Source: Roseburia rectibacter (GTDB lineage Bacteria > Bacillota > Clostridia > Lachnospirales > Lachnospiraceae). From it: a stretch of 64,000 nt of DNA. Shown piece after piece: positions 43,952 to 53,587 of the stretch (position 1 is its first letter; the number at the start of each line of letters is the position of its first letter). A program made the position numbers and the translations under genes. The DNA lies in contig NZ_CP092473.1 in NCBI RefSeq assembly GCF_014287515.2, positions 2,073,001 through 2,137,000 on the forward strand, written 5' to 3'. The notes beneath the pieces were generated by a model. That model did no database searches. It saw nothing but the letters and a program-made list of their open reading frames with translations, and was not told where the DNA came from.

Positions 43952-45141
43952 ATGACCGCCTTGTAATCAAAAGAGTATGGAACCATGTCTGTATGTTTAT
44001 CGTTACCATCATGGTGACACTTTTGTTATGTGCAAAACGACAGATTTTGCTGGATCAGTTTTTGGGGATTGTCTGTATTGCTGTGATATGGTTTGTGTTA
44101 TTTCTTTTTCTCATAGAGCACGACCGTGCAGAAGGACTGATCTGTCATAACCGTGAAACAGATTTTAGAAAAATATTATATGGTTACACATCAGCAGCAA
44201 TAGTAGTCTTTTTGGCTGCATATTTTCCTGAATTTGTAAAACCTCTGATGCTTGTGCCGCTTCTTATCGTTGCCTTTGGTTCCGAACGTCTTGCACTTAT
44301 TACCGGAATTTTCTGGGATGCAATGCTATGTCTCGTGTTAGGGCTGCATTCACAGGAATTAGTACTGTACTGTCTGATGACGATTTTTGGAGCAATACTT
44401 GCTGGAACGGCTGAAGAGGCAGTGAAACGTGAGAAGACACTTATATGGTATGAAGTACTGTTATTCTGTCTTTCCATTATGCTTCCAATAACTTTTTATT
44501 ATCTGACTTATCAGGAAGTCCATTTTAAACTTTTATTATGGGGACTTTTTGAAGGTGCCATCAGTGTTTTATGGATGCAGTTTGGCTTTCGTCATTTTTC
44601 CCGTTTAAGAGAGCAGGAGGTAAATGATATTCTGACAGATATCATAGATGATACGTATCCGCTTGTCCGTGAGCTTTCCAGTTTCTCGAAACAGGAATAT
44701 CAGCATGCACGCAGAGTTTCAGAACTTGCCGCAAAATGTGCAAAAGTTGCCGGTGCCGATGAAAAGACATGCGCAGCAGCAGGATTTTATTACCGGATCG
44801 GTATTATGGAGGGAGAACCTCTGACACAGAGCGGGATCCGTATTGTGCAGGAACACTGTTTTCCGGAAGATGTCATCCGTATCATCAGTGAGTACGATGG
44901 AGAGACAGCACCGCCTTCATCCATAGAGTCAGCAATCGTACATATGGTAAACGGTCTGGTAAAAAAGATAGAGGTGTTTGACAGTTATACAATGGCAAGC
45001 GAATGGAACCAGGATATGGTCATTTACCAGACATTAAACGAGTATTCCGCCAGCGGAATTTACGACCAGTCAGGACTTGGCATGAATATGTTTTTGAAGA
45101 TCAGGGAATATCTTGTAAATGAGGAGAATTTCTTCTTTTAA
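43948..45141 (+). CDS. Shortened PgpH/YqfF-like membrane protein with degenerate HD domain
   Basis: A 397-residue protein in the pgpH position (phoH-pgpH-ybeY). PgpH proteins are normally near 700 residues: an extracytoplasmic 7TMR-HDED domain, seven helices, and an HD domain hydrolysing cyclic di-AMP. Here the extracytoplasmic domain is absent. Seven or eight helices (about residues 14-212) lead into an HD-like domain whose first His is kept (QH, H253). The HD dyad expected in YYHDIGK reads YYRIGIM (281-287), the QHHG site reads EYDG (315-318), and the last Asp is missing near 332. It is probably a catalytically dead, regulatory relative. Confidence 0.8.
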   Translation: MNDRLVIKRVWNHVCMFIVTIMVTLLLCAKRQILLDQFLGIVCIAVIWFVLFLFLIEHDRAEGLICHNRETDFRKILYGYTSAAIVVFLAAYFPEFVKPLMLVPLLIVAFGSERLALITGIFWDAMLCLVLGLHSQELVLYCLMTIFGAILAGTAEEAVKREKTLIWYEVLLFCLSIMLPITFYYLTYQEVHFKLLLWGLFEGAISVLWMQFGFRHFSRLREQEVNDILTDIIDDTYPLVRELSSFSKQEYQHARRVSELAAKCAKVAGADEKTCAAAGFYYRIGIMEGEPLTQSGIRIVQEHCFPEDVIRIISEYDGETAPPSSIESAIVHMVNGLVKKIEVFDSYTMASEWNQDMVIYQTLNEYSASGIYDQSGLGMNMFLKIREYLVNEENFFF

Positions 45142-45202
45142 AAATTACATGAAAAACAAAAGATATAAAAATTGCCGGTAAGGCACAGAAATGAGGAAAT
45201 TT

Positions 45203-45700
45203 ATGAGTCTTTTTATAGAAAAAGAAACGGAAACAGATTTTTCATTTGATGAGGAGACACTTGCAAAAGAAGTGACAGATTATGCGATCGAGCATGAGGG
45301 ATTTCCCTTTGAAGCGGAGATCAATCTGACACTCACAGATAATGATGGAATCCACGCCATCAATAAAGAATACCGTGATATAGATGCGCCGACAGATGTT
45401 CTGTCATTTCCAATGCTTTCTTATGAGAGTGCAGGAGATTTTTCGAAGTTAGAAGATGATTATGATGATAATTTCAACCCTGACACAGGGGAGATCATGC
45501 TTGGGGATATTATTATTTCCGTTGACAAAGTAAAAGAACAGGCGAAAAGTTATGGACACAGTGAAAAACGTGAATATGCGTTTCTGATCCTGCACAGTAT
45601 GCTTCACTTATTTGGATATGACCATATGACGCCGGAAGAAGCTGCCGTTATGGAAGGAAAACAAACTGAGATCTTAAACGAAATGAACATTTTAAGATAA
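45203..45700 (+). CDS. ybeY: Endoribonuclease YbeY
   Basis: A 165-residue metal-dependent RNase for 16S rRNA maturation and ribosome quality control. The zinc motif is HSMLHLFGYDHM near residue 132, preceded by DAPTDVLSFPM. I start it at ATG 45203, where GAGG from the upstream ATGAGG serves as the ribosome site; ATG 45191 has none. It keeps the conserved order after phoH and the pgpH-like gene; dgkA and era do not follow. Confidence 0.95.
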   Translation: MSLFIEKETETDFSFDEETLAKEVTDYAIEHEGFPFEAEINLTLTDNDGIHAINKEYRDIDAPTDVLSFPMLSYESAGDFSKLEDDYDDNFNPDTGEIMLGDIIISVDKVKEQAKSYGHSEKREYAFLILHSMLHLFGYDHMTPEEAAVMEGKQTEILNEMNILR

Positions 45701-45715
45701 CGAGGATTAAGTCAC

Positions 45716-47377
45716 ATGGGCAAACAAAGTAAAAAAAGCAGTACAAGTTTCCTTGTGCAGGGTTCTATTCTTGCCATCGCATCTATTGTCAGTCGTATTA
45801 TTGGTCTGATCTACCGTATCCCACTGACAAATATTATTGGTGATACAGGAAATGATTACTATGGAACTGCTTTTCAGATTTATAATATTTTATTGATCAT
45901 TTCATCTTACAGTCTGCCACTTGCAGTTTCAAAGCTGGTATCCGCAAACTATTCACAGGGCAGAAGACACAATGTATACCGCATTCTAAAATGTGCGCTG
46001 GTTTTTGGTGCATGTACTGGTACAATCGCGGCACTGATCCTGTTATTTGGAGCAGAGTTTATCACAGGAACACTGATGAAAACACCGATGAGTATTTTTG
46101 CAGTACGGGTACTGATTCCGGTGCTTTTGATCGTTGCCGTGCTTGGTGTTATGCGAGGCTTCTTCCAGGGACTTGGAACAATGATGCCAAGTGCAACCTC
46201 CCAGATTTTAGAGCAGATCGCAAATGCGATCGTCAGCGTATGGGCTGCGTATGTGCTGGCTGATTATGGTGCGAAAGCAGGTGCACTGCTTGGTGATGCA
46301 GATAATTATTCTGCTGCATATGGGGCTGCCGGAGGAACACTTGGCACCGCTATAGGTGCATTAGTCGCATTATTATTCTGTACCTTCGTACTGGTTGTAT
46401 ATCTCCGTGTATTTAAACGCAGCCTGCACAGAGAACGCAGAAATAATGTAGACTCTTATGCATCTATATTTCATTTATTGATCGTAACGATCATTCCTGT
46501 TTTACTGAGCAGTACCATTTATAACTGTAATGCAGTTATAGACCAGGCGGTGTATAAACACATCGCAGCATTTCAAGGTTATACAGCAAGCCAGTATGGC
46601 TCCTGGAATGGTATTTATACAGGAAAATATACGGTTTTGATCAATGTCCCGATTTCCATTGCATCAGCAATGGCTGCATCCTCTGTTCCTGCACTTACCG
46701 CTGCCTATGCAGCCGGAAAAAAAGGTGAGGCAAAGCGGCAGATTAGTGTCGCAACACGTTTTATCATGGTGATCGCATTTCCTTGTGCAGTTGGCATGGG
46801 TGTGCTTGCATCTCCGATCTTACAGCTTTTGTTCCGTGATTCATCCGAGACCGCCGCACATATGCTGCAGGTCGGAGCCGTTACAATTTTATTTTTCTCC
46901 CTGTCAACGCTTTCGAATGGGCTTTTACAGGGAATGGGGCGTATGAAAGAACCGATCAAAAATGCGATTATTGCACTGGTACTGCATTTGGGACTGTTGG
47001 CAGCACTTATGTTCCTGTTTGATTTAAATATTTTTGCGGTTGTTATTGCAAATGCTGCATTCGGTCTTATCATGTGTATCTTAAATGCAAGATCGATCCG
47101 GCGATACAGCGGATACCGCCAGGAAGTCCGGAAAACGTTTTTTGTTCCTGCTATTGCGGCGACTGGAATGGGTGTCGTTGTATGGCTCATCTATCACGGT
47201 ATCTTATATGTACTGCGTATCAATGCGATTGCAACGGTTCTGTCAATTGTAGCCGGAGCAGCAGTATATGCTGTATTACTGCTGTTATTAAAAGGATTAA
47301 ATGAACAGGAGATCCTGCGTTTCCCGAAAGGACGCATGTTGGCAGACATAGCCAAAAAACTTCATCTATTAAGATAA
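45716..47377 (+). CDS. SpoVB-like polysaccharide flippase (MOP superfamily)
   Basis: A 553-residue integral membrane protein with about 14 helices. The N-terminal GSILAIASIVSRIIGLIYRIPLTNIIG stretch (quoted in parts) is typical of the SpoVB/MurJ-like branch of MOP exporters, which flip lipid-linked sugars across the membrane. In Bacillus SpoVB serves spore cortex synthesis; Clostridia have several paralogues. CGAGGA precedes the ATG, 15 bases after ybeY. The neighbouring sporulation genes favour a spore-envelope role, by inference. Confidence 0.88.
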   Translation: MGKQSKKSSTSFLVQGSILAIASIVSRIIGLIYRIPLTNIIGDTGNDYYGTAFQIYNILLIISSYSLPLAVSKLVSANYSQGRRHNVYRILKCALVFGACTGTIAALILLFGAEFITGTLMKTPMSIFAVRVLIPVLLIVAVLGVMRGFFQGLGTMMPSATSQILEQIANAIVSVWAAYVLADYGAKAGALLGDADNYSAAYGAAGGTLGTAIGALVALLFCTFVLVVYLRVFKRSLHRERRNNVDSYASIFHLLIVTIIPVLLSSTIYNCNAVIDQAVYKHIAAFQGYTASQYGSWNGIYTGKYTVLINVPISIASAMAASSVPALTAAYAAGKKGEAKRQISVATRFIMVIAFPCAVGMGVLASPILQLLFRDSSETAAHMLQVGAVTILFFSLSTLSNGLLQGMGRMKEPIKNAIIALVLHLGLLAALMFLFDLNIFAVVIANAAFGLIMCILNARSIRRYSGYRQEVRKTFFVPAIAATGMGVVVWLIYHGILYVLRINAIATVLSIVAGAAVYAVLLLLLKGLNEQEILRFPKGRMLADIAKKLHLLR

Positions 47378-47391
47378 ATAGTTCTTACAAA

Positions 47392-47421
47392 TGAATAAAA
47401 AGTAAAATATGGCAAATACTT
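47392..47421 (+). promoter_or_regulatory. Possible sporulation sigma-G promoter of the BofC-like gene
   Basis: TGAATA (47392-47397) matches the sigma-G -35 consensus TGMATA, and AATACTT after 17 bases matches five of seven positions of CATWHTA. B. subtilis bofC is sigma-G controlled. Confidence 0.35.
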
Positions 47422-47451
47422 ATCGTAAAAACCGTAATATGGGGTGATGAA

Positions 47452-47838
47452 ATGAAAAAAACGACGGGTATTTGCCTTTTTACCGGCATGATCTTTCTTC
47501 TGCTGATCCTGGTAGTATATTTATTATCTATACAGCAAAATACAGGAATAGGAAAAGAAAATCTGACTGCTTCAACCGAGAAAATATCAGATGAAAATGA
47601 CACGGAACAAATTGTCCGGTCAACAGAAATTATTGCTATCTGTGAACCATACACATATGTAATTAAACAGAAAAACGGGGTGTTAGTTGTATACCAGAGT
47701 GATGGTGTTACAGAGTTTTTTGAAACAAATATCCGCATACGTGATCTGGATGCAGATATGGTAGAAAAAATAGAAAACGGTATCTTTTTTTCGGATGACC
47801 GGGAATTATATGATTTTCTGGAAAGTTATTCAAGCTGA
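47452..47838 (+). CDS. BofC C-terminal-domain-like membrane-anchored protein
   Basis: A 128-residue protein with an N-terminal signal anchor (TGICLFTGMIFLLLILVVYL), a polar linker, and a C-terminal domain with YTYVIKQKNGVLVVYQSDGV and ETNIRIRDLDADMVEKIENGI. This resembles the C-terminal domain of BofC, which delays SpoIVB signalling to sigma-K in Bacillus, though the N-terminal BofC domain is missing. GGGGTGATG precedes the ATG. The weak sigma-G-like promoter upstream fits. Assignment is by pattern recognition only. Confidence 0.65.
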   Translation: MKKTTGICLFTGMIFLLLILVVYLLSIQQNTGIGKENLTASTEKISDENDTEQIVRSTEIIAICEPYTYVIKQKNGVLVVYQSDGVTEFFETNIRIRDLDADMVEKIENGIFFSDDRELYDFLESYSS

Positions 47839-47896
47839 TATTTCCCTTGTATCATAGTATTGATGAATTACCAGCAATAACAATGATTTTCACGGA

Positions 47897-47925
47897 TTGA
47901 ATGTTTGTTTTTTGTATGCTAAAAT
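47897..47925 (+). promoter_or_regulatory. Sigma-A promoter of the flavoprotein genes
   Basis: TTGAAT (47897-47902), a 17-base spacer and TAAAAT (47920-47925). It begins about 60 bases after the BofC-like stop and probably drives both flavoprotein genes. Confidence 0.6.
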
Positions 47926-47971
47926 ATGCTATGGTTTGTTTGGAAAAATATCTAAAAAAGGTTTGAAATAT

Positions 47972-49243
47972 ATGACAGAAACAGAAGTTGCAGTCATTGG
48001 CGGCGGGGCATCCGGGCTGATGGCTTCCATTATGTCCGCATCGACGGGCGCAGATACGATCATTTTAGAACATATGGATCGGGTAGGAAAAAAAATACTC
48101 GCCACAGGAAATGGAAAATGTAATTATACAAACGAAGTGCAGGGATTGTCGTGTTACAGAGGCGAAGACCCTGCTTTTACTGTGCCGGTAATGAAGCAGT
48201 TTGATCAGAAAAAAACAGTGGTTTTTTTTCGCCGGATCGGCATTGAACCTAAAATAAAAAACGGTTATTATTATCCGGCAAGTGAACAGGCAGCTTCCGT
48301 TTTAGACGTACTGCGCATGGAAGCAGCATATACAGGTGTAAAGGAATTTGTCTCCTGCGAGATCAAAGCCATCAGAAAACAGGGAGACTTCTTCCTGATT
48401 CAGACAGGCAGAGGCGATTTTCGTGCAAAATCGATCATTTTTGCAACTGGCCTTTTCGCTTCACCAAAAAGCGGAAGTGATGGCAGTGCGCTTCCATATA
48501 TAGAACATTTTGGCCACCATATCATAGATATTGTACCGGCTTTAGTTCCGCTGCAGGGCAAACAGTCATTCTTTAAAATGCTTGCAGGAATCCGTGCAGA
48601 AACTTTGATAAAATTATACATAAACGGTGCAGAAACAACCACAGAACGCGGTGAATTACAGTTGACAGATTATGGGATATCCGGGATTCCGGTTTTCCAG
48701 ATCAGCCGGTTTGCAACCAAAGCATTAAAGCAAAAGAAACAGGTCTATGTGATAATTGATTTTATGCCTGACAGGTCTTTTGATGAAATTACCAGTCTTT
48801 TAAAACTGCGATTTTTAAAACGAGCACATGGAAAAGATGCCGCCCAGGCAATGATCGGGCTTTGCAATAAAAAACTCGTAGAAGTGCTTTTGAAAGAAGC
48901 GGGGATTGATCTTCACATTCCGGCAGAAAAAGTATCCGAAAAACAGTTCACGCGCCTTACTAAGCTGTTAAAAGGACTTCATGTCGACATTACCGGAAGC
49001 AAAGATATCGCGCAGGCACAGGTATGTGCAGGTGGAGTAGATACTCATGAAATTGATGCAGAAAGTATGATGTCAAAATTAGTTTCCGGCTTGTTTTTCG
49101 CAGGAGAAGTCGTTGATATTGACGGTACCTGCGGCGGATATAATCTGCAATGGGCATGGTCAAGCGGATATGTGGCAGGAATCCATGCAGCGGAATATGC
49201 ACGACGTGGGAAAAAAGTACACAAAAAAGAAATGAGGAAGTAA
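47972..49243 (+). CDS. HI0933/BaiN-like FAD-dependent oxidoreductase
   Basis: A 423-residue flavoprotein with an N-terminal dinucleotide fold (VAVIGGGASGLMASIMSAS, then GKKILATGNGKCNYTN, the HI0933 signature) and C-terminal GEVVDIDGTCGGYNLQWAWSSGYVAG. The family includes BaiN, an ene-reductase in bile-acid dehydroxylation, but most members have no known substrate. ATG 47972 has AAAAGG upstream. Its stop overlaps the next start by one base, so both oxidoreductases are coupled. Confidence 0.88.
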   Translation: MTETEVAVIGGGASGLMASIMSASTGADTIILEHMDRVGKKILATGNGKCNYTNEVQGLSCYRGEDPAFTVPVMKQFDQKKTVVFFRRIGIEPKIKNGYYYPASEQAASVLDVLRMEAAYTGVKEFVSCEIKAIRKQGDFFLIQTGRGDFRAKSIIFATGLFASPKSGSDGSALPYIEHFGHHIIDIVPALVPLQGKQSFFKMLAGIRAETLIKLYINGAETTTERGELQLTDYGISGIPVFQISRFATKALKQKKQVYVIIDFMPDRSFDEITSLLKLRFLKRAHGKDAAQAMIGLCNKKLVEVLLKEAGIDLHIPAEKVSEKQFTRLTKLLKGLHVDITGSKDIAQAQVCAGGVDTHEIDAESMMSKLVSGLFFAGEVVDIDGTCGGYNLQWAWSSGYVAGIHAAEYARRGKKVHKKEMRK

Positions 49244-50862
49244 TGATTCGTATTAACCAGATCAAGCTGCCGGTAACACACGACACGGCACAGTTAGAGC
49301 AAAAGATCAGAAAAGCACTGAAATTTACAGCAGATACGCCATTTAAATACCAGATTGTCAAAAAATCCATCGATGCACGAAAGAAACCGGATCTGTTTTA
49401 TGTGTACTCTGTAGATGTTGAAATACCAAATGAACAAAAAATCGTCAAAAAGGTTAACGATAATAACATTATGTTAACTAAAGTTAAAAAATATGTTCTT
49501 CCAGAAGTAAAAAATCCCTCCCTCACACCTGTGATCGCGGGGGCTGGTCCTGCAGGACTATTTTGTGCCTATGCATTAATGTTAGAAGGTTTCAGACCGG
49601 TTGTTGCAGAGCGCGGGAAAAAAATCGATGAAAGGACTGCTGATGTGCAAAAGTTCTGGGAAACCGGTATTTTAAACACAGCTTCTAATGTCCAGTTTGG
49701 TGAAGGCGGTGCAGGAACATTTTCTGATGGAAAATTAAATACATTAGTTAAAGATCCCATCGGGCGTAACCGTTTTGTCCTTGAAACATTTGTAAAATTT
49801 GGCGCACCGGAACATATTTTATATGAAAATAAGCCGCATATTGGCACCGATATTCTTGCGGATGTAATAAAACGGATGCGTACTTTTATGTCAGAAAATG
49901 GTGTGGAGTTTTTATTTGAAACCTGTGTAACCGGTTTTTCCACCGATAAAGACGGCAATTTAAAATCCGTTGAATTAAATCACTCCAGACAGATCAATAC
50001 CGGCTGTATGGTTCTTGCGGTCGGGCACAGTGCAAGAGATACGTTTTCATTGTTACATGAAAAAGGGCTTGATATGCAGGCAAAATCTTTTGCAGTCGGA
50101 TTCCGTGTTGAGCATCCGCAGAGCGAAGTTAATCTGACACAGTATGGAAGTTTATATGCCGGCAGACTTCCGGCGGCACCTTATAAAGTGACGGCAAATC
50201 TTTCATCTGGACGTGGTGTGTATTCCTTTTGCATGTGTCCTGGAGGCTATGTTGTAAACGCTTCCTCAGAAGAACGCCGCATTGCTGTCAACGGTATGAG
50301 CTATTCTGACCGTGCCGGCAGCAATGCAAACAGTGCGATCATTGTCTCTGTCACACCGGAAGATTTCAAAGCAGATGCAGTACGCCATGGTGAACTGCCA
50401 CAGGATGCGGCTGATATGGAAGATGCCTTATCTGGTGTACGTTTTCAGGAGCGTTTAGAGGCACGTGCATGGCAGATCGGAAATGGAAAAATTCCACAGC
50501 AGTTATTTGGAGATTATTGTAAAAACCGTGCCTCTGTTTCTTATGGCGCATTTGAGAGCACGACAAAAGGAGAAGCAGTACTTGATAATTTAAGAGGCCT
50601 CCTGCCGGAAGAATTAGAGGAGTCTTTCATAGAAGGAATGCACCATTTTTCCCATGCCATCCCGAAATTTGACCGTGACGATGCGATTCTTTCCGGGGTG
50701 GAAAGCCGTACATCCTCACCGGTACGTATCGTACGCGATGAAACTTTTCAGTCAAATATCCGTGGCATTTACCCATGTGGGGAAGGTGCGGGATATGCGG
50801 GTGGTATCATGTCTGCAGCGATGGACGGATTAAAAGTTGCCGAGGCGATCGGTAAACAATGA
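49243..50862 (+). CDS. FAD-dependent dehydrogenase (COG2509-type)
   Basis: A 539-residue flavoprotein. The first 85 residues form a small ferredoxin-fold-like domain (MIRINQIKLPVTHDTAQLEQ, VYSVDVEIPNEQKIVKK). The FAD fold begins at VIAGAGPAGLFCAYAL near residue 90, with FGEGGAGTFSDGKLNT following and CGEGAGYAGGIMSAAMDG at the end. This matches uncharacterised COG2509 dehydrogenases. Its GAGGAAG site lies inside the end of the preceding gene, showing translational coupling. Substrate unknown. Confidence 0.88.
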   Translation: MIRINQIKLPVTHDTAQLEQKIRKALKFTADTPFKYQIVKKSIDARKKPDLFYVYSVDVEIPNEQKIVKKVNDNNIMLTKVKKYVLPEVKNPSLTPVIAGAGPAGLFCAYALMLEGFRPVVAERGKKIDERTADVQKFWETGILNTASNVQFGEGGAGTFSDGKLNTLVKDPIGRNRFVLETFVKFGAPEHILYENKPHIGTDILADVIKRMRTFMSENGVEFLFETCVTGFSTDKDGNLKSVELNHSRQINTGCMVLAVGHSARDTFSLLHEKGLDMQAKSFAVGFRVEHPQSEVNLTQYGSLYAGRLPAAPYKVTANLSSGRGVYSFCMCPGGYVVNASSEERRIAVNGMSYSDRAGSNANSAIIVSVTPEDFKADAVRHGELPQDAADMEDALSGVRFQERLEARAWQIGNGKIPQQLFGDYCKNRASVSYGAFESTTKGEAVLDNLRGLLPEELEESFIEGMHHFSHAIPKFDRDDAILSGVESRTSSPVRIVRDETFQSNIRGIYPCGEGAGYAGGIMSAAMDGLKVAEAIGKQ

Positions 50863-50923
50863 CTCAAACATAAAATAAATAATTCACAATGATTTAATAA
50901 AAGGAAGAACAGAGGTTAAGAAC

Positions 50924-53569
50924 GTGGCAGAATATACACCTATGATGCAGCAATATTTAAAAACCAAAGAAGAATATAAAGATTGCATTTTATTTTACAG
51001 ACTCGGTGATTTTTATGAGATGTTTTTTGATGATGCGATCGTTGTATCGAAAGAACTTGAACTGACATTGACCGGTAAAAGCTGCGGTACCGAGGAGCGT
51101 GCGCCGATGTGTGGAGTACCTTATCATGCAGTGGAAGGGTACTTGAATAAACTGGTTGCAAACGGTCATAAAGTTGCGATCTGTGAGCAGGTGGAAGATC
51201 CGAAACTCGCAAAAGGATTAGTAAAACGGGAAGTGATCCGCATCGTTACACCTGGAACAAACACAGACATGCAGGCTCTCGATGAATCTAAGAATAATTA
51301 CATCATGTGTATCGTTTATCTTGCGGATAAATACGGTATTTCTCTGGCTGATATTTCAACTGGAGACTATTTCGTCACAGAGGTAGATTCCGAACGCAAG
51401 CTCATTGATGAGATCAATAAATTTGCACCGTCAGAAATCATCTGCAACGAAAGTTTTTACATGAGCGGAGTCGATCTTTCTGATATGAAACACCGTCTCG
51501 GTATCGCAGTTTATTCACTGGAATCCTGGTATTTCAGTGATGAGACAGCAGAGAATACCTTAAAAGAACATTTTAAAGTACAGAGTCTTGAAGGATTAGG
51601 CTTATCTGATTATGCATGCGGTACGATCGCAGCAGGCGCATTGCTCCGTTATCTGTATGAAACACAGAAAAATGACCTTGGTAATCTTTCTTCCATTCAT
51701 CCGTATTCAACCGGAAAATATATGATCATTGACAGTTCGACCAGACGCAACTTAGAACTGGTAGAGACGCTGCGGGAGAAACAAAAACGTGGTTCACTGT
51801 TATGGGTATTAGACAAGACCAAAACTGCAATGGGTGCGAGAACACTCCGCGCTTATGTAGAGCAGCCACTGATCGATAAGGCAGAGATCGAACTGCGTCA
51901 GGAAGCTATCGGTGAATTAAATGATCATGTGATCACAAGAGAGGAATTACGCGAATACTTAAATCCTATCTACGATCTCGAACGTCTGATCACCCGTGTG
52001 ACTTACCGGACAGCCAACCCGCGTGACCTGATCGCATTTAAAAATTCAATCAGTATGCTTCCTCCGATCAAATCTCTGCTTGATGAGTTTGACGGTGCAT
52101 TGTTAAAAAATATCCAGAATGATATTGATTCCATGGAGGAACTGTGTTCACTCATTGATAATTCGATCATGGAAGAGCCTCCTATATCTGTGCGTGAGGG
52201 TGGTCTGATCAAAGAAGGCTATAACGAAGATGTCGATAAATACCGCAATGCAAAAACAGAAGGCAAGACCTGGCTTGCAGAATTAGAAGCAAAAGAACGT
52301 GAAAAAACAGGAATCAAAAATTTAAAGATCAAATACAACAAAGTGTTCGGTTATTATCTGGAAGTAACCAATTCTTACAAAGATCTGGTACCGGATTACT
52401 TTACAAGGAAGCAGACACTTGCCAATGCAGAGCGCTACATTACACCGGAATTAAAAGAATTAGAAGATATGATCTTAGGTGCGGAGGACAAACTTGTCAG
52501 CTTAGAATATGATCTGTTCTGTGAGGTCCGCAACAAAATTGCAGAAGAAGTTGTCCGTATCCAGCGCACAGCAAAAGCGATCGCAAACCTGGATGTTTTT
52601 GTTTCACTTGCAGTTGTTGCCGATCAGAATAATTACTGCAGACCAAAGATGACAGGCAGTGGTGTGATCGATATCAAAGGCGGCAGACATCCGGTTGTCG
52701 AAAAAATGATCACCAATGATATGTTTATCGATAACGATACATATTTAGACAACGGAAATAACCGGATAGCCATCATAACCGGACCGAACATGGCTGGTAA
52801 ATCCACCTATATGAGACAGGCAGCACTGATCGTTCTGATGGCACAGATCGGAAGTTTTGTTCCTGCTTCATCTGCTAAGATCGGCATTGTTGACCGTATC
52901 TTTACACGTGTCGGCGCGTCAGACGACTTAGCGAGCGGCCAGAGCACTTTTATGGTGGAGATGAATGAAGTCGCCAATATTCTGCGTAATGCGACATCAA
53001 ACTCTCTTCTGGTACTCGATGAGATCGGACGAGGAACAAGTACTTTTGACGGTTTAAGTATTGCATGGGCCGTGGTCGAACATATCAGCAATCCACGCCT
53101 GCTCGGCGCAAAAACACTGTTTGCAACACATTATCACGAGCTGACCGAGCTGGAAGGGAAACTGAACAATGTGCACAACTACTGCATTGCCGTAAAAGAA
53201 AAAGGTGATGACATTGTATTCTTACGTAAGATTGTGCAGGGCGGTGCAGACAAGAGTTATGGTATCCAGGTTGCAAAACTTGCCGGTGTTCCGGATTCTG
53301 TCATTGAACGTGCGAAGGAGATCGTGGAAGAGTTAAGCGCAAACGATATCACATCCGTCACGAAAAACATCACACCTGCAGCATCAGGAAATAAAAAGAA
53401 AAAAGAGCGTCTTGACGAAGTTGATTTGACACAGATGTCTTTATTTGATACCGTAAAAGACGACGATATCTTAGAAGAATTAAAGACGATCGATGTTGGA
53501 AACCTAACACCGATCGAGGCGTTAAACAAACTTTATGAATTACAGAATAAAATAAAAAACCGATGGTAG
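50924..53569 (+). CDS. mutS: DNA mismatch repair protein MutS
   Basis: An 881-residue mismatch sensor. The mismatch-binding motif is DFYEMF near residue 30, the ATPase Walker A is GPNMAGKSTYMRQ, and DEIGRGTSTFDG is the Walker B/signature region. The C-terminus carries a beta-clamp-like QMSLFD. It starts at GTG 50924 behind AGAGGTTAAG. It is the first gene of a mutS-thyX-mutL-miaA series. Confidence 0.97.
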   Translation: MAEYTPMMQQYLKTKEEYKDCILFYRLGDFYEMFFDDAIVVSKELELTLTGKSCGTEERAPMCGVPYHAVEGYLNKLVANGHKVAICEQVEDPKLAKGLVKREVIRIVTPGTNTDMQALDESKNNYIMCIVYLADKYGISLADISTGDYFVTEVDSERKLIDEINKFAPSEIICNESFYMSGVDLSDMKHRLGIAVYSLESWYFSDETAENTLKEHFKVQSLEGLGLSDYACGTIAAGALLRYLYETQKNDLGNLSSIHPYSTGKYMIIDSSTRRNLELVETLREKQKRGSLLWVLDKTKTAMGARTLRAYVEQPLIDKAEIELRQEAIGELNDHVITREELREYLNPIYDLERLITRVTYRTANPRDLIAFKNSISMLPPIKSLLDEFDGALLKNIQNDIDSMEELCSLIDNSIMEEPPISVREGGLIKEGYNEDVDKYRNAKTEGKTWLAELEAKEREKTGIKNLKIKYNKVFGYYLEVTNSYKDLVPDYFTRKQTLANAERYITPELKELEDMILGAEDKLVSLEYDLFCEVRNKIAEEVVRIQRTAKAIANLDVFVSLAVVADQNNYCRPKMTGSGVIDIKGGRHPVVEKMITNDMFIDNDTYLDNGNNRIAIITGPNMAGKSTYMRQAALIVLMAQIGSFVPASSAKIGIVDRIFTRVGASDDLASGQSTFMVEMNEVANILRNATSNSLLVLDEIGRGTSTFDGLSIAWAVVEHISNPRLLGAKTLFATHYHELTELEGKLNNVHNYCIAVKEKGDDIVFLRKIVQGGADKSYGIQVAKLAGVPDSVIERAKEIVEELSANDITSVTKNITPAASGNKKKKERLDEVDLTQMSLFDTVKDDDILEELKTIDVGNLTPIEALNKLYELQNKIKNRW

Positions 53570-53587
53570 AAATGGAGAATAAAATTT

